A DNA stretch of 64,000 nucleotides from Pseudomonas viridiflava (GTDB taxonomy: Bacteria; Pseudomonadota; Gammaproteobacteria; Pseudomonadales; Pseudomonadaceae). This document shows positions 52,164-61,399 of the stretch, piece after piece. The notes below the pieces were generated by a model. The model saw only the letters and a list, made by a program, of their open reading frames with translations, was not told the DNA's origin and searched no databases. The translations under genes were made by a program, and so were the position numbers. How positions within the stretch are numbered: the stretch's first letter is position 1; every line of letters starts with the position of its first letter. The stretch lies in contig NZ_UUIS01000073.1 of the NCBI RefSeq assembly GCF_900589395.1, positions 62,001 through 126,000 of the forward strand, read 5' to 3'.

Positions 52164-54896
52164 ATGACTGCGTCTCGACTCTTGCCTGAATTTACCCAGC
52201 ACAATCGCCTGCTGCGCTTGCACACCTGCCTGGGCGAAGACGCGCTGCTGGCCGAATACCTCTGCGGCTGGGAGGCACTGGACCACGGCGGCTTCGGCCT
52301 GCAACTCTGTGCCTTGTCTTCCAATGCATCGCTGGCCATCGCAAAGCTCATCGGTGCCCCGGTGCTACTGGAAATGCTTTGCGATGACTCACGCACCGAG
52401 CTGCGGCCCTTTCATGGCCATGTCCGCAGTGTCGAGCGCGTTGGCAGCAATGGCGGATTCACCCGTTATCGTTTGCACATCCAGCCCTGGCTATTGTTTC
52501 TGGGCGAGCGTCAGGACAGCTTTGCCTTTCACGACATGAGCGTGATCGACATTTGCGAGCAGATCTTCAGGTTTTACCGGCACGACACCCTTCAGCCGCA
52601 GTGGCGCTGGCAGGTCGACGCCTTGTCGTACCCCAGACGTAGCCTGACCACGCAATATCAGGAAACTGACCTGGCGTTTGTCGAGCGTTTGCTGGCCGAA
52701 GAAGGGATTGCCTATCACTTTGAACATCGTGGCGATCGGCAGTCGCTGACACTGGGTCAGCACACGCTGGTGTTGTCCGACTGCAATGCGCGCTTGCAGG
52801 CCGGTGTTGCGGTCGCCGTGCCGTTTCAGCGCTGCGATGTCACCGAGACCCGAGACAGCATTCAACAGTGGTCCACCGAGCATCACTGGACGCAAGCGCA
52901 GGTGCAGCGCCAGAGCTGGGATCATCGCGCACGCGTGGTGAAGGTGGCCCACGCCAGCAGCAATGATCCGAGCATCCCCGGCAGCCTGGATCGCGACACG
53001 TCCGGCCCCTATGCCTGGATCGATCCCCGTCAGGGCAATCGCCGTGCGCAACAGCACCTTGAAGCCGCTCAGGTAATACGGCATCAGGTGCAGGGTCAGG
53101 GCAGTTGGCGTCGTCTGGCGCCGGGCATGGCCCTCAGCCTGAGCGGGCATGGCACGGCATCGGCAAGCGACGCGTGGATTTGCCTGCGGGTCGAGCATCG
53201 GGCCCGCAACAACCTGGATGTACACTTGCAGGCCGCCCTCGAAGCGAGTCTGGGCGCACTGTCTGGACCTGACGAGGCGTGGCACGGCTTCGGCGACCTT
53301 CAGCCCGGTGATGCGGGGTTGTTTTATCGCAATCGCTTCAGCGTGCTGCCCGCGACCCAGACCTACCGCCCGCAGACCGCGGCAGGAGACGGTCGCCGCC
53401 TTCACCCCGAGCCCACGGTACGTGGCGCACAAACGGCCATCGTCGTCGGCAACGGCGAGCCGCTGCTGACCGACCGCGATCACCGGATCAAGGTGCAACT
53501 GCACTGGCAACGCGGCGCCAAATCCGCCAGCCGCCGAGGCCACCCGCAAGACCTCGACAACGCCCCGGCCAACGGCCAGTCCGGCACCTGGGTGCGGGTC
53601 GCCACGGGGCTGGCAGGTCATAACTGGGGCAGTGCGTTTGTGCCGCGCCCGGGTCAGGAAGTGTGGATCGACTTTCTCGAAGGCTCGATAGACCGTCTGG
53701 TGGCGGTTAAATCGCTCTACAACGGCCAAGGTCGGGCCGATGCCGGTCACAGCCGGATTGCCGGCGGTCCGTCGGGCAGCACCGCCAACACCCCGGTCTG
53801 GTTTCCCGGCAACGGCCATGCCGACGTGCTGCATGGCTTCAAGACTCAGGATCTGGCGCAGAGCCGCATCGGTACAGGCGGTTATCGCCAGCTGCAACTG
53901 GACCACACGCCCGAGCAAAGCCGTGCCCAACTGTTCACCACCGACCAGCGCAGCGGCCTGACACTGGGGCATATCAAACAGTGCGAAGACAACCGGCGCC
54001 TCAAGGATCGTGGGCTGGGTATCGAACTTGCGACCCAGGCGCACGGCGCCATTCGGGCCGGCGACGGCTTGCTGCTCAGCACGGCGCGACCGGCACAGCC
54101 CATGGATGCCAAAAGCGTGCTGGGCGACCTGGAAAAATCTCAGGCCCTGCTCGATCAACTGGCCGACGCCGCACGGCAACACCATGCCGTCTTGCCGAAC
54201 GAAACCACGCCACTGCGGGCCAGCGAAGCGCTGTATGACAGCCAGCAATCCCTGTTGGCCACCGCCAGCGGTCAGCGCGCCGGGCAAGGGACAGGCGGTG
54301 GCGAAGGTCAGGCAAGCGCCTGGCAACAACCGATGCTGGTCCTGCACGCCGGCGCCGGGCTGCAAAGCTTGACCCCGCAGAGCCAGATCTGGGTGGCCGG
54401 CACCCACGCAATCTTCAACGCTGGCGCTGATTTGAACCTCATCACTCAGGGCAAAGGCCAGTTCATTGCCGGTCAAGGGCTGGCGCTGTACACCCAGGGC
54501 GACAAACCCAAAGGCGGCCCACAGCAACAGACCGGCATCGCGCTGCATGCCGCCAGCGGTCAGGTGCGTCTCCAGGCCCAAACTGACAAAGCCCAACTCA
54601 TCGCCAAGCGCAGCGTCATGCTGGCCAGCACGCAGGCCGGGGCGCATGTGCAGGGCAAGATCCATTTGCTGCTGACCGCCCAGGATGCGGCGGTCAGGCT
54701 GGAAGGGGGCTGCATCGATATTCGCGGGCCGGGGACCATGGCGTTGAAGGCGCAGGTGCATAAGTGGGAGGGGCCAATTGCGGCGCAGGGTTTGGCTAAG
54801 CCCGTGAATAAGGACGAGTTGAAACTCTGCAGTTTAAAAATGACCGATGCTGACAAGGCGCGTGGTGCCATGACGCCTGTTGGGAAGTTGCCATGA
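52164..54896 (+). CDS. vgrG: Type VI secretion spike protein VgrG (TssI)
   Basis: A 910-residue VgrG that forms the trimeric tip of the type VI secretion needle. The gp27-like N-terminal part includes LLRLHTCLGEDALLAEYLCG and YRLHIQPWLLFLGERQDSFA, the gp5-like OB fold is near 425-530 (IKVQLHWQRG, WVRVATGLAGHNWGSAFVPR, PGQEVWIDFLEG), and a DUF2345 beta-helix extension follows (about 720-880). No extra toxin domain is fused. No type VI core genes are in the window, so it is an orphan vgrG island. It overlaps the next gene by ATGA. Confidence 0.95.
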   Translation: MTASRLLPEFTQHNRLLRLHTCLGEDALLAEYLCGWEALDHGGFGLQLCALSSNASLAIAKLIGAPVLLEMLCDDSRTELRPFHGHVRSVERVGSNGGFTRYRLHIQPWLLFLGERQDSFAFHDMSVIDICEQIFRFYRHDTLQPQWRWQVDALSYPRRSLTTQYQETDLAFVERLLAEEGIAYHFEHRGDRQSLTLGQHTLVLSDCNARLQAGVAVAVPFQRCDVTETRDSIQQWSTEHHWTQAQVQRQSWDHRARVVKVAHASSNDPSIPGSLDRDTSGPYAWIDPRQGNRRAQQHLEAAQVIRHQVQGQGSWRRLAPGMALSLSGHGTASASDAWICLRVEHRARNNLDVHLQAALEASLGALSGPDEAWHGFGDLQPGDAGLFYRNRFSVLPATQTYRPQTAAGDGRRLHPEPTVRGAQTAIVVGNGEPLLTDRDHRIKVQLHWQRGAKSASRRGHPQDLDNAPANGQSGTWVRVATGLAGHNWGSAFVPRPGQEVWIDFLEGSIDRLVAVKSLYNGQGRADAGHSRIAGGPSGSTANTPVWFPGNGHADVLHGFKTQDLAQSRIGTGGYRQLQLDHTPEQSRAQLFTTDQRSGLTLGHIKQCEDNRRLKDRGLGIELATQAHGAIRAGDGLLLSTARPAQPMDAKSVLGDLEKSQALLDQLADAARQHHAVLPNETTPLRASEALYDSQQSLLATASGQRAGQGTGGGEGQASAWQQPMLVLHAGAGLQSLTPQSQIWVAGTHAIFNAGADLNLITQGKGQFIAGQGLALYTQGDKPKGGPQQQTGIALHAASGQVRLQAQTDKAQLIAKRSVMLASTQAGAHVQGKIHLLLTAQDAAVRLEGGCIDIRGPGTMALKAQVHKWEGPIAAQGLAKPVNKDELKLCSLKMTDADKARGAMTPVGKLP

Positions 54897-55753
54897 CGCT
54901 GCCTCTTGAGCATCGACTGATCATCGAATCGCCTTATGCACTGCTTAATCCGCTCTGGGTAGAAAAGGAACTGTGGCAGGACCTTCCGCATATGGCCTTG
55001 AAGCCTACCCGCCTTGATGCCGATGCCGGACTGCTTCCGGTTATGCTGATCCTTGATGAACTCTCACTCACGCAGCGATTGGCGTTAATAAAGCGTGTGC
55101 AATGCTGGCAAGTCTCCAATGACTATCCGTTTTTTTGCGCACTGATTGAAAGCACTAAACCCGCAAAGCAAGTCGCGCGCCATTTCAACCGCCAGTTACT
55201 GCTGCGTAGGCCGGGCGAGCAGTTCAGCGTGTTGCGGTTTCATGATCCCAGGGTCTTTGAGCATTTACGCTGGATATTGATGCCGACCCAATTGGCTACC
55301 CTGATGGGCGCGGCAGACGCCTGGTATTGGCAGGACACAGATGGACAATGGCAGTGTGAAGTACGCCCCGAACTCAAAACCCTCACGATGGTGCTGTTTC
55401 AGCACCAGTTAGACACGCTGGGTCGGCTCGGCGTCCTCAATCGCATATTGGATCACCTGCGCCTTGAAGCGTTGAGCACGCGGTTCGACATGGACGTTCT
55501 CCGGCAACTGGATGCCGTGCTAAGTCGCGCGTACAACCATGAAGGTCTGCGCGAAGACGCCGACGTTCAGTTATACGCCTGTCAGGCCGTGACTCTCCAT
55601 CGCGATATCCATCAACACCCTCTCTTGATCGATGCCTTGAACCAGGTGCGTGCAGGCCACTGTACCTATGAGAGTGCCTGCCGGAAGGTCGATCACCAAG
55701 AACTTCAAGCCTGGATCCACAGGGATGCAGTCATTCGCAAGGAAACCCCATGA
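54893..55753 (+). CDS. DUF4123 adaptor/chaperone for T6SS effector loading
   Basis: A 286-residue DUF4123 (Tap/TEC) protein. Such proteins bind their cognate effector and load it onto VgrG. SPYALLNPLWVEKELWQDLP and LRFHDPRVFEHLRWILMPTQ (the H-D-P-R-V motif) are family marks. It overlaps both vgrG and the effector gene by 4 bp, so the three are translated in series. It should be specific to the effector encoded next. Confidence 0.92.
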   Translation: MTLPLEHRLIIESPYALLNPLWVEKELWQDLPHMALKPTRLDADAGLLPVMLILDELSLTQRLALIKRVQCWQVSNDYPFFCALIESTKPAKQVARHFNRQLLLRRPGEQFSVLRFHDPRVFEHLRWILMPTQLATLMGAADAWYWQDTDGQWQCEVRPELKTLTMVLFQHQLDTLGRLGVLNRILDHLRLEALSTRFDMDVLRQLDAVLSRAYNHEGLREDADVQLYACQAVTLHRDIHQHPLLIDALNQVRAGHCTYESACRKVDHQELQAWIHRDAVIRKETP

Positions 55754-58386
55754 GTCAGTGCGACCCTTCAAAAATTTGTTCAGTGTGCGACCAGAGTGGC
55801 CTCGCGATCATGCCGCTGCGTTATGCCGTCGCCCAGCCCGCGAAAGTGAGTGCGCCCGTTATTAAAGCGCCTTTTGGCGCCGGACTGGACCTCATCCCGC
55901 TGCCTGAAGAAAGCGCAGCGTATACCCTGCGTCAACTGCGTGGCGGTTATCTTTATGTCTTCAATGAAGTGCGCGGCACCTGGCACGGCTACGTAGTGAC
56001 CGCCGATGCCTATCTGCTGGAATACAACATCCATAACAAGACCCCGCCCAATCTTGACGGCGCCAAACCGTGCAGCCGCATGGCGGTGTCGGCCTCGTCG
56101 CGGTGCGTGATGATTCCCGATGCCCACCTGGCCGGGCGCATCTGGCTGGGTTTCAGCGATACCGCCTGGACCACCCGGGTGTTCAAGCAGAACCGCGTAC
56201 AGGCCTATCGCGAGCAGCACATGCGCTGCATTGATATCGGTGCATGGGCCACCCGGGACGGGAAAATCACCGAGTCGCATCTGGCGGCGATGAGCAAGGC
56301 CGCAGAATACGTCGCGGAGTACGCTGTGCCTGAAGAGCATTTCAGAAACGGCATCAGGATCGAACACGAAACCGCCTATCGGCACTCCCCGCAGGACTTC
56401 ATTAATAGCCACGGCGAGCTTGAGGCCTTTTTACAAAGCGCCAAAAAATTTGGCAAAGGCCTGCCACCCGCCATGGTTGCCCTGTACGACCCCGTGGGCA
56501 TCACGATGGAAATCAACCACCTGATCCTCGGCGAAGCCAAAAAATTTGAAGACGCCGAAGACCGCGACTGGAAGAAAACCACCTCGTCAGCCATCGCCGG
56601 CCTGCGCCAGATGATGGAAGAGGATGCTGTGGCCACAGCGCTGTCCGCCCACCAAGGCGAACGATACGCCACCCTCGACGGCCAGCGTTTGTATCCCGAA
56701 TGGGATGACGAGATGCGCGAGCGCAACGAACTGACGTTTGCCACCTTGCCGCCTGCGCAGGAAGAAAAAGTTCGTCGCGAAGCCTGGGCGCGCTACACCG
56801 ATAACTACAACGAAGACGAACGACTGGCGTTCGAGGCCAAGCTTGAGACGGACCTTGAACACTTCATGCAGAAAACAATTACGCCACTGGTCGACGCCTT
56901 TATCGGCTGGTATTGGAGTGACCGTTTTCGCCACAGCATGGTCGGCAACCACGATCCCGAAGAGTGGGACAGCGGTCTGTGCTACACCCACATCGCCAAC
57001 CTCTGTCTGAGCGGCCTGACCGGGCACCAGAAGATCGTCGACAAGCTGCTGGAAGATCTGCGCGGGCATTACAGTGACCTGCACAACGTTACCCTGCGCG
57101 CGCTGGTACTCAACGAGAGTCAGGCCGCCAGCCGCCTGGAAGAGGCCGCCACCGCCGAACTGGCGTTGGGCAATCCGTTTGCATGGCGCAACATCCTCAA
57201 TGCGTTTGACCATGTCGCCAATCTATTGGGCGAAGACCGGGTCAAAGGCGGACTGGCCCTGGCTGCCGGGTTTGCGCACCAGATCTCCGGGGCCATTGTC
57301 AGTACCTTGGCATCGCCTCTGAAACGGGCCGGTGAAGAGGCACTGGACCTGACCATCCGCTACCGGATGATGGCCGTGCTGGGCATGTTGACGGGCAAAC
57401 CGATCGTCAGCCTGCACATCCAGGCTTCGCAAGCGCAAATGGTGCACATCATCAGTGAAAAAGTGGCCTTGATGCAGCCGGGCATCAAGCGCATTGCGTT
57501 GCAAAAGCGGATCAGCCAGGAACTCCAGGCGCTGGAAAAAGAACCCGGTGTCCGCACCCCGACGGGTGAAAAAAACGCCCGCAAGAAAAAGATCTTCACC
57601 TGGCGTTTGATGTACGACGAAAGCGTCCTGAGGGCCATGAATACCGATGAGCATGGTCGCATCAAAGGCGAAGCTAGCCTGTTGGTCAGCCAGAGCAAAC
57701 TGCGCGAGGCCATCTCCGATCAGGCTCGGCAATGGCCCACATTCATGAAGCTGGATGTCGGGATGGACGTGGTGGGCGGCATTCTGGATGGGTGGAATGC
57801 CGTGATGGCGGCCAAGCAAATAGAGAAAGAAGGCTGGACGACCAAGTCGGGGGTGAACATGACGGCGGCCTTGTTCAGTCTGACAGGCGCTGGAGCGGAT
57901 ATTGCGCATCGGGTGTGGAGCAAGTATCCGGTTGAGCAGATGCGGCTGGGGAAGAGCCTCAGGAAGATGGTTGAAGGCAAGGCAGCCAGTATTGGTGGTC
58001 TTGAAAAAATAGCGCGTGTCCTGGGATCCATTGGTGGAATTCTGACTGCGGTCGTTGATGTGATAAGCGCGTTTGAGGCAAAGGCACAAGGTGACGTTCC
58101 AATTTATCGATTGCGTTTACTTACGGCAGCATTAGGAATCGCTATTGCAATTGCCACACTGCTTAACTTAATGACAGCAGGCATAGCTTTTGTTGCATTT
58201 CTAGTCCTTGCCGGCTTGTCGCTGCTGGGCGAATGGCTTATTAATTTGGTGCGAGATAACAAAATAGAAGCCTGGTTAGGCCAGACCCCCTTTGGCATTG
58301 ATCGTCCCGAAAAATTTGAATCACTCACCGCCCAGAATAAAGCATGGCAAAAGCTGATTAACCCGAACAATGGTATGTTCCAATGA
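55750..58386 (+). CDS. T6SS effector, VasX/BTH_I2691-like, with membrane-active C-terminus
   Basis: An 878-residue type VI effector. The N-terminus (CDPSKICSVCDQSGLAIMPL, then RYAVAQ) is the VasX/BTH_I2691-type start with a small cysteine cluster, followed by TLRQLRGGYLYVFNE. The C-terminus has strong hydrophobic helices (about 789-834, LLTAALGIAIAIATLLNLMT onward) preceded by weaker ones near 500-520 and 695-715, the pattern of a colicin-like pore former acting on target inner membranes. From about nt 58040 base composition becomes AT-rich. A stretch from 57319 on is repeated twice downstream. It overlaps the immunity gene by 4 bp. Confidence 0.85.
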   Translation: MSQCDPSKICSVCDQSGLAIMPLRYAVAQPAKVSAPVIKAPFGAGLDLIPLPEESAAYTLRQLRGGYLYVFNEVRGTWHGYVVTADAYLLEYNIHNKTPPNLDGAKPCSRMAVSASSRCVMIPDAHLAGRIWLGFSDTAWTTRVFKQNRVQAYREQHMRCIDIGAWATRDGKITESHLAAMSKAAEYVAEYAVPEEHFRNGIRIEHETAYRHSPQDFINSHGELEAFLQSAKKFGKGLPPAMVALYDPVGITMEINHLILGEAKKFEDAEDRDWKKTTSSAIAGLRQMMEEDAVATALSAHQGERYATLDGQRLYPEWDDEMRERNELTFATLPPAQEEKVRREAWARYTDNYNEDERLAFEAKLETDLEHFMQKTITPLVDAFIGWYWSDRFRHSMVGNHDPEEWDSGLCYTHIANLCLSGLTGHQKIVDKLLEDLRGHYSDLHNVTLRALVLNESQAASRLEEAATAELALGNPFAWRNILNAFDHVANLLGEDRVKGGLALAAGFAHQISGAIVSTLASPLKRAGEEALDLTIRYRMMAVLGMLTGKPIVSLHIQASQAQMVHIISEKVALMQPGIKRIALQKRISQELQALEKEPGVRTPTGEKNARKKKIFTWRLMYDESVLRAMNTDEHGRIKGEASLLVSQSKLREAISDQARQWPTFMKLDVGMDVVGGILDGWNAVMAAKQIEKEGWTTKSGVNMTAALFSLTGAGADIAHRVWSKYPVEQMRLGKSLRKMVEGKAASIGGLEKIARVLGSIGGILTAVVDVISAFEAKAQGDVPIYRLRLLTAALGIAIAIATLLNLMTAGIAFVAFLVLAGLSLLGEWLINLVRDNKIEAWLGQTPFGIDRPEKFESLTAQNKAWQKLINPNNGMFQ

Positions 58387-59426
58387 GCGAGTACTCAAGA
58401 CTGTTCGACGGATGGCTTACCCGCTACAAGCTCAATCGACCTCTGAATAAATACGAGCTCGCCAATCGCCTCAACATCGAAAAGCCGATAGATCTGCCAC
58501 CTCTGGACAAAGGAATTATCAAACTCAACAGCAACTTCATCGAATACGTTGACCGTTATTTTTTTTGGCGCGGCTGGGCGGCAATGGGGGGGGGACTTGC
58601 AGCAAGCACTTGGCTGTATTTCACATATCTAGCTGGCACCACGATATACGCCCCATTTAACAATGGCAGACACCCAAGTAACGCACTCATCATTGAAGGC
58701 TGGATTACAACCATATTGCTTGCTTGCTTTTTTATTATCACCTGCATATACACAATAAAAAAAGACTTCCTCTGCTATACACACTACCCCATCCGCCTCA
58801 ATCGGAAAAACCGAAAAGTTTATGTATTTCAGCATAACGGCCCTGCTGGAATACTAGAGACCGACTGGGAGAAAGTCTATTGGATTATAGGCAAAATAAA
58901 AGACACCCCAAACATGACTTACGACCTGCGCGGCCATATCCTCGACGATGACGGCCTTATTCGCCACACCTTTTCAGTGGGACATTGCAGCAAGAACTGG
59001 GTTGAAACATTGCAGCACTGGGAAATGATCCGACGTTATATGGAAGACTCCCCGGCTGACTTACCATTTCCACCCTTGCGCTTGTTTGTCTGCACAAAGC
59101 CCACACTCAGAAACGCTTTCATCTATCAAGCAATTGCAGTTGACGGATTTAACTCATTGCCATTACTGATATTTGCAAGTAGTTGGGCGTTTTTCCGCTG
59201 GATCTCGCAGAGAACCTGCCGCAAGCCGCAGTGGCCAGCAGACATAGAAGCAGCCTGTCAGATTGACGACGATGATCCCTACCGACAGCCCGAACCTTGG
59301 CGGATGGGGGAAGTTCCCGGCATGACTGAAGAAGATCACCAGAAAGGCACTGAATACACATTGCAGGCAAATGCAACTGCTGCGGTGTATGCACAGGCCC
59401 ATCCGGAGCCCCGAGTAAGTGACTGA
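58383..59426 (+). CDS. Membrane immunity protein candidate, copy 1
   Basis: A 347-residue membrane protein directly after the effector (4-bp ATGA overlap), hence the likely immunity protein. Two hydrophobic helices (about 65-85 and 100-122) are followed by a soluble domain and a third hydrophobic stretch (about 258-276). It resembles DUF6708-type proteins that I recall near this effector family; this is unverified. The coding region is AT-rich compared with the surroundings. Residues from about 161 to the end are almost identical to copy 2, while the N-terminal membrane half differs. Confidence 0.78.
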   Translation: MSEYSRLFDGWLTRYKLNRPLNKYELANRLNIEKPIDLPPLDKGIIKLNSNFIEYVDRYFFWRGWAAMGGGLAASTWLYFTYLAGTTIYAPFNNGRHPSNALIIEGWITTILLACFFIITCIYTIKKDFLCYTHYPIRLNRKNRKVYVFQHNGPAGILETDWEKVYWIIGKIKDTPNMTYDLRGHILDDDGLIRHTFSVGHCSKNWVETLQHWEMIRRYMEDSPADLPFPPLRLFVCTKPTLRNAFIYQAIAVDGFNSLPLLIFASSWAFFRWISQRTCRKPQWPADIEAACQIDDDDPYRQPEPWRMGEVPGMTEEDHQKGTEYTLQANATAAVYAQAHPEPRVSD

Positions 59427-60024
59427 GTTCCAGCAGAGTCCGGCCCTGAAACGGGCCGGTGAAGAGGCACTGGACCTGACCATCCGCTACCGGATGATGG
59501 CCGTGCTGGGCATGTTGACGGGCAACCCGATCGTCAGCCTGCAAATCCAGGCTTCGCAAGCGCAAATGGTGCACATCATCAGTGAAGTGGCCTTGATGCA
59601 GCCGGGCATCAAGCGCATTGCGTTGCAAAAGAGGATCAGTCAGGAACTCCAGGCGCTGGAAAAAGAACCCGGTGGATTTCTGACTGCGGTCGTTGATGTG
59701 ATAAGCGCGTTTGAGGCAAAGGCACAAGGTGACGTTCCAATTTATCGATTGCGTTTACTTACGGCAGCATTAGGAATCGCTATTGCAATTGTCACACGGC
59801 TTAACTTAATGACAGCAGGCATAGCTTTTATTGCACTTCTAGTCCTTGCCGGCTTGTCGCTGCTGGGCGAACGGCTTATTAATTTGGTGCGAGATAACAA
59901 AATAGAAGTCTGGTTAGGCCAGACCCCCTTTGGTATTGATCGTCCCGAAAAGTTCGAATCAATAGTCGTACAGAGCGAAGCGTGGCAAAAGCTTTTCAAC
60001 CTGAAAATCGGAGCACTTCAATGA
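59419..60024 (+). CDS. Orphan effector C-terminal module (in-frame deletion derivative)
   Basis: A 201-residue frame that repeats the effector from residue 523 to the end, but lacks 162 internal residues. It starts with GTG 59419, overlapping the preceding immunity gene by 8 bp. The membrane segment (GIAIAIVTRLNLMTAGIAFI) is kept, and only the last 20 residues (FESIVVQSEAWQKLFNLKIG and end) differ clearly from the full-length effector. With no N-terminal secretion region it cannot load onto VgrG as such. It may be a silent toxin-tail cassette. Confidence 0.75.
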   Translation: MTEFQQSPALKRAGEEALDLTIRYRMMAVLGMLTGNPIVSLQIQASQAQMVHIISEVALMQPGIKRIALQKRISQELQALEKEPGGFLTAVVDVISAFEAKAQGDVPIYRLRLLTAALGIAIAIVTRLNLMTAGIAFIALLVLAGLSLLGERLINLVRDNKIEVWLGQTPFGIDRPEKFESIVVQSEAWQKLFNLKIGALQ

Positions 60025-61061
60025 GTGAGTACTCAAGACTATTTGACGGCTGGGTGACCCGTTACAAACTTAATCGACCGCTGAATAAATACGAGCTTCA
60101 TAATCGCCTCAGCGTCAAAAAACCAGTAGAGCTGCCGCCTTTGGACAAGGGAATTATTAAACTCAATAGCAGCTTCATGGAATATGTGGATCGTTATTTT
60201 TTCTGGCGTGGCTGGGCAGCAATGAGTGGAGGCATTGCTGGGGGTCCAATGCTATTTTTCACATTATTATTCGGATTGACGATATACACCCCACCGAATA
60301 GCGGCATCATGTCCGTGGAGCATGTTTTAGCCGGTTGGTTTGCAACCATTTCATATGGCTCGATGGTCGTCTGGATATATTTTCTGGCAATAAGGCGGGA
60401 TTTTTTCTGCCACACTCATTACCCCATTCGATTCAATCGAAAAAATCGAAAGGTCTACATATTTCAACGTAAAAGCCTTGGCGGAATATTAGAGGCTGAC
60501 TGGGAGAAAGTCTATTGGATTATAGGCAAAATAAAAGACACCCCAAACATGACTTACGACCTGCGCGGCCATATCCTCGACGATGAGGGCCTTATTCGCC
60601 ACACCTTTTCAGTGGGACATTGCAGCAAGAACTGGGTTGAAACATTGCAGCACTGGGAAATGATCCGACGTTATATGGAAGACTCCCCGGCTGACTTACC
60701 ATTCCCACCCTTGCGCTTGTTTGTCTGCACAAAGCCCACACTCAGAAACGCTTTCATCTATCAAGCAATTGCAGTTGACGGATTTAAATCATTGCCATTA
60801 CTGATATTTGCAAGTAGCTGGGCGTTTTTCCGCTGGATCTCGCAGAGAACCTGCCGCAAGCCGCAGTGGCCCGCAGACATAGAAGCAGCCTGTCAGATTG
60901 ACGACGATGATCCCTACCGACAGCCCGAACCTTGGCGGATGGGGGAAGTTCCCGGCATGACCGAAGAAGATCACCAGAAAGGCACTGAATACACATTGCA
61001 GGCAAATGCAACTGCTGCGGTGCATGCACAGGCCCATCCGGAGCCCCGAGTAAGTGACTGA
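60021..61061 (+). CDS. Membrane immunity protein candidate, copy 2
   Basis: A 346-residue paralogue of copy 1, starting at ATG 60021 within the stop of the orphan effector module (ATGA). The first about 60 residues are similar (SEYSRLFDGWVTRYKLNRPL), the two membrane helices differ strongly (SGGIAGGPMLFFTLLFGLTI versus GGGLAASTWLYFTYLAGTTI), and from residue 160 on only three residues differ. It is probably cognate to the variant effector tail upstream. The upstream in-frame ATG at 59982 lies inside the module and is rejected. Confidence 0.78.
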   Translation: MSEYSRLFDGWVTRYKLNRPLNKYELHNRLSVKKPVELPPLDKGIIKLNSSFMEYVDRYFFWRGWAAMSGGIAGGPMLFFTLLFGLTIYTPPNSGIMSVEHVLAGWFATISYGSMVVWIYFLAIRRDFFCHTHYPIRFNRKNRKVYIFQRKSLGGILEADWEKVYWIIGKIKDTPNMTYDLRGHILDDEGLIRHTFSVGHCSKNWVETLQHWEMIRRYMEDSPADLPFPPLRLFVCTKPTLRNAFIYQAIAVDGFKSLPLLIFASSWAFFRWISQRTCRKPQWPADIEAACQIDDDDPYRQPEPWRMGEVPGMTEEDHQKGTEYTLQANATAAVHAQAHPEPRVSD

Positions 61062-61296
61062 GTTCCAGCAGAGTCCGGCCCTGAAACGGGCCGGTGAAGA
61101 GGCACTGGACCTGACCATCCGCTACCGGATGATGGGCGTGCTGGGCATGTTGACGGGCAAACCGATCGTCGGCCTGAAAATCCAGGCTTCGCAAGCGCAA
61201 ATGGTGCACATCATCAGTGAAAAAGTGGCCTTGATGCAGCCGGGCATCAAGCGCATTGCGTTGCCCCGACTGTGGGAGGCGGCTTGCCGGCGATAG
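61054..61296 (+). pseudogene. Third effector-module fragment, truncated by a REP
   Basis: Starts with GTG 61054 overlapping immunity copy 2 by 8 bp, exactly as the second module does. It repeats effector residues 523-583 (to 61263) and then runs into a family-2 REP, giving an unrelated short tail (LPRLWEAACRR). It lacks the membrane segment and is presumably non-functional. Confidence 0.8.
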
Positions 61297-61355
61297 CGAT
61301 GGGACAGGCGCAGCAGATGTGTGGACCTTGCTGGCCTCATAGCGGGCAGAGCGCC
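61264..61355. repeat. Family-2 REP sequence ending the effector array
   Basis: CGACTGTGGGAGGCGGCTTG begins just after the homology of the third module ends at 61263. It continues through GCGCAGCAGATGTGT to AGCGGGCAGAGCGCCCTTCTAC and resembles units of the 133-bp repeat at 51.4-51.9 kb. It lies before the convergent zapE-like gene. Confidence 0.75.
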
Positions 61356-61399
61356 CTTCTACCTGTTCGGCATTCGACGAAGACTGATCGGCATTAGTC

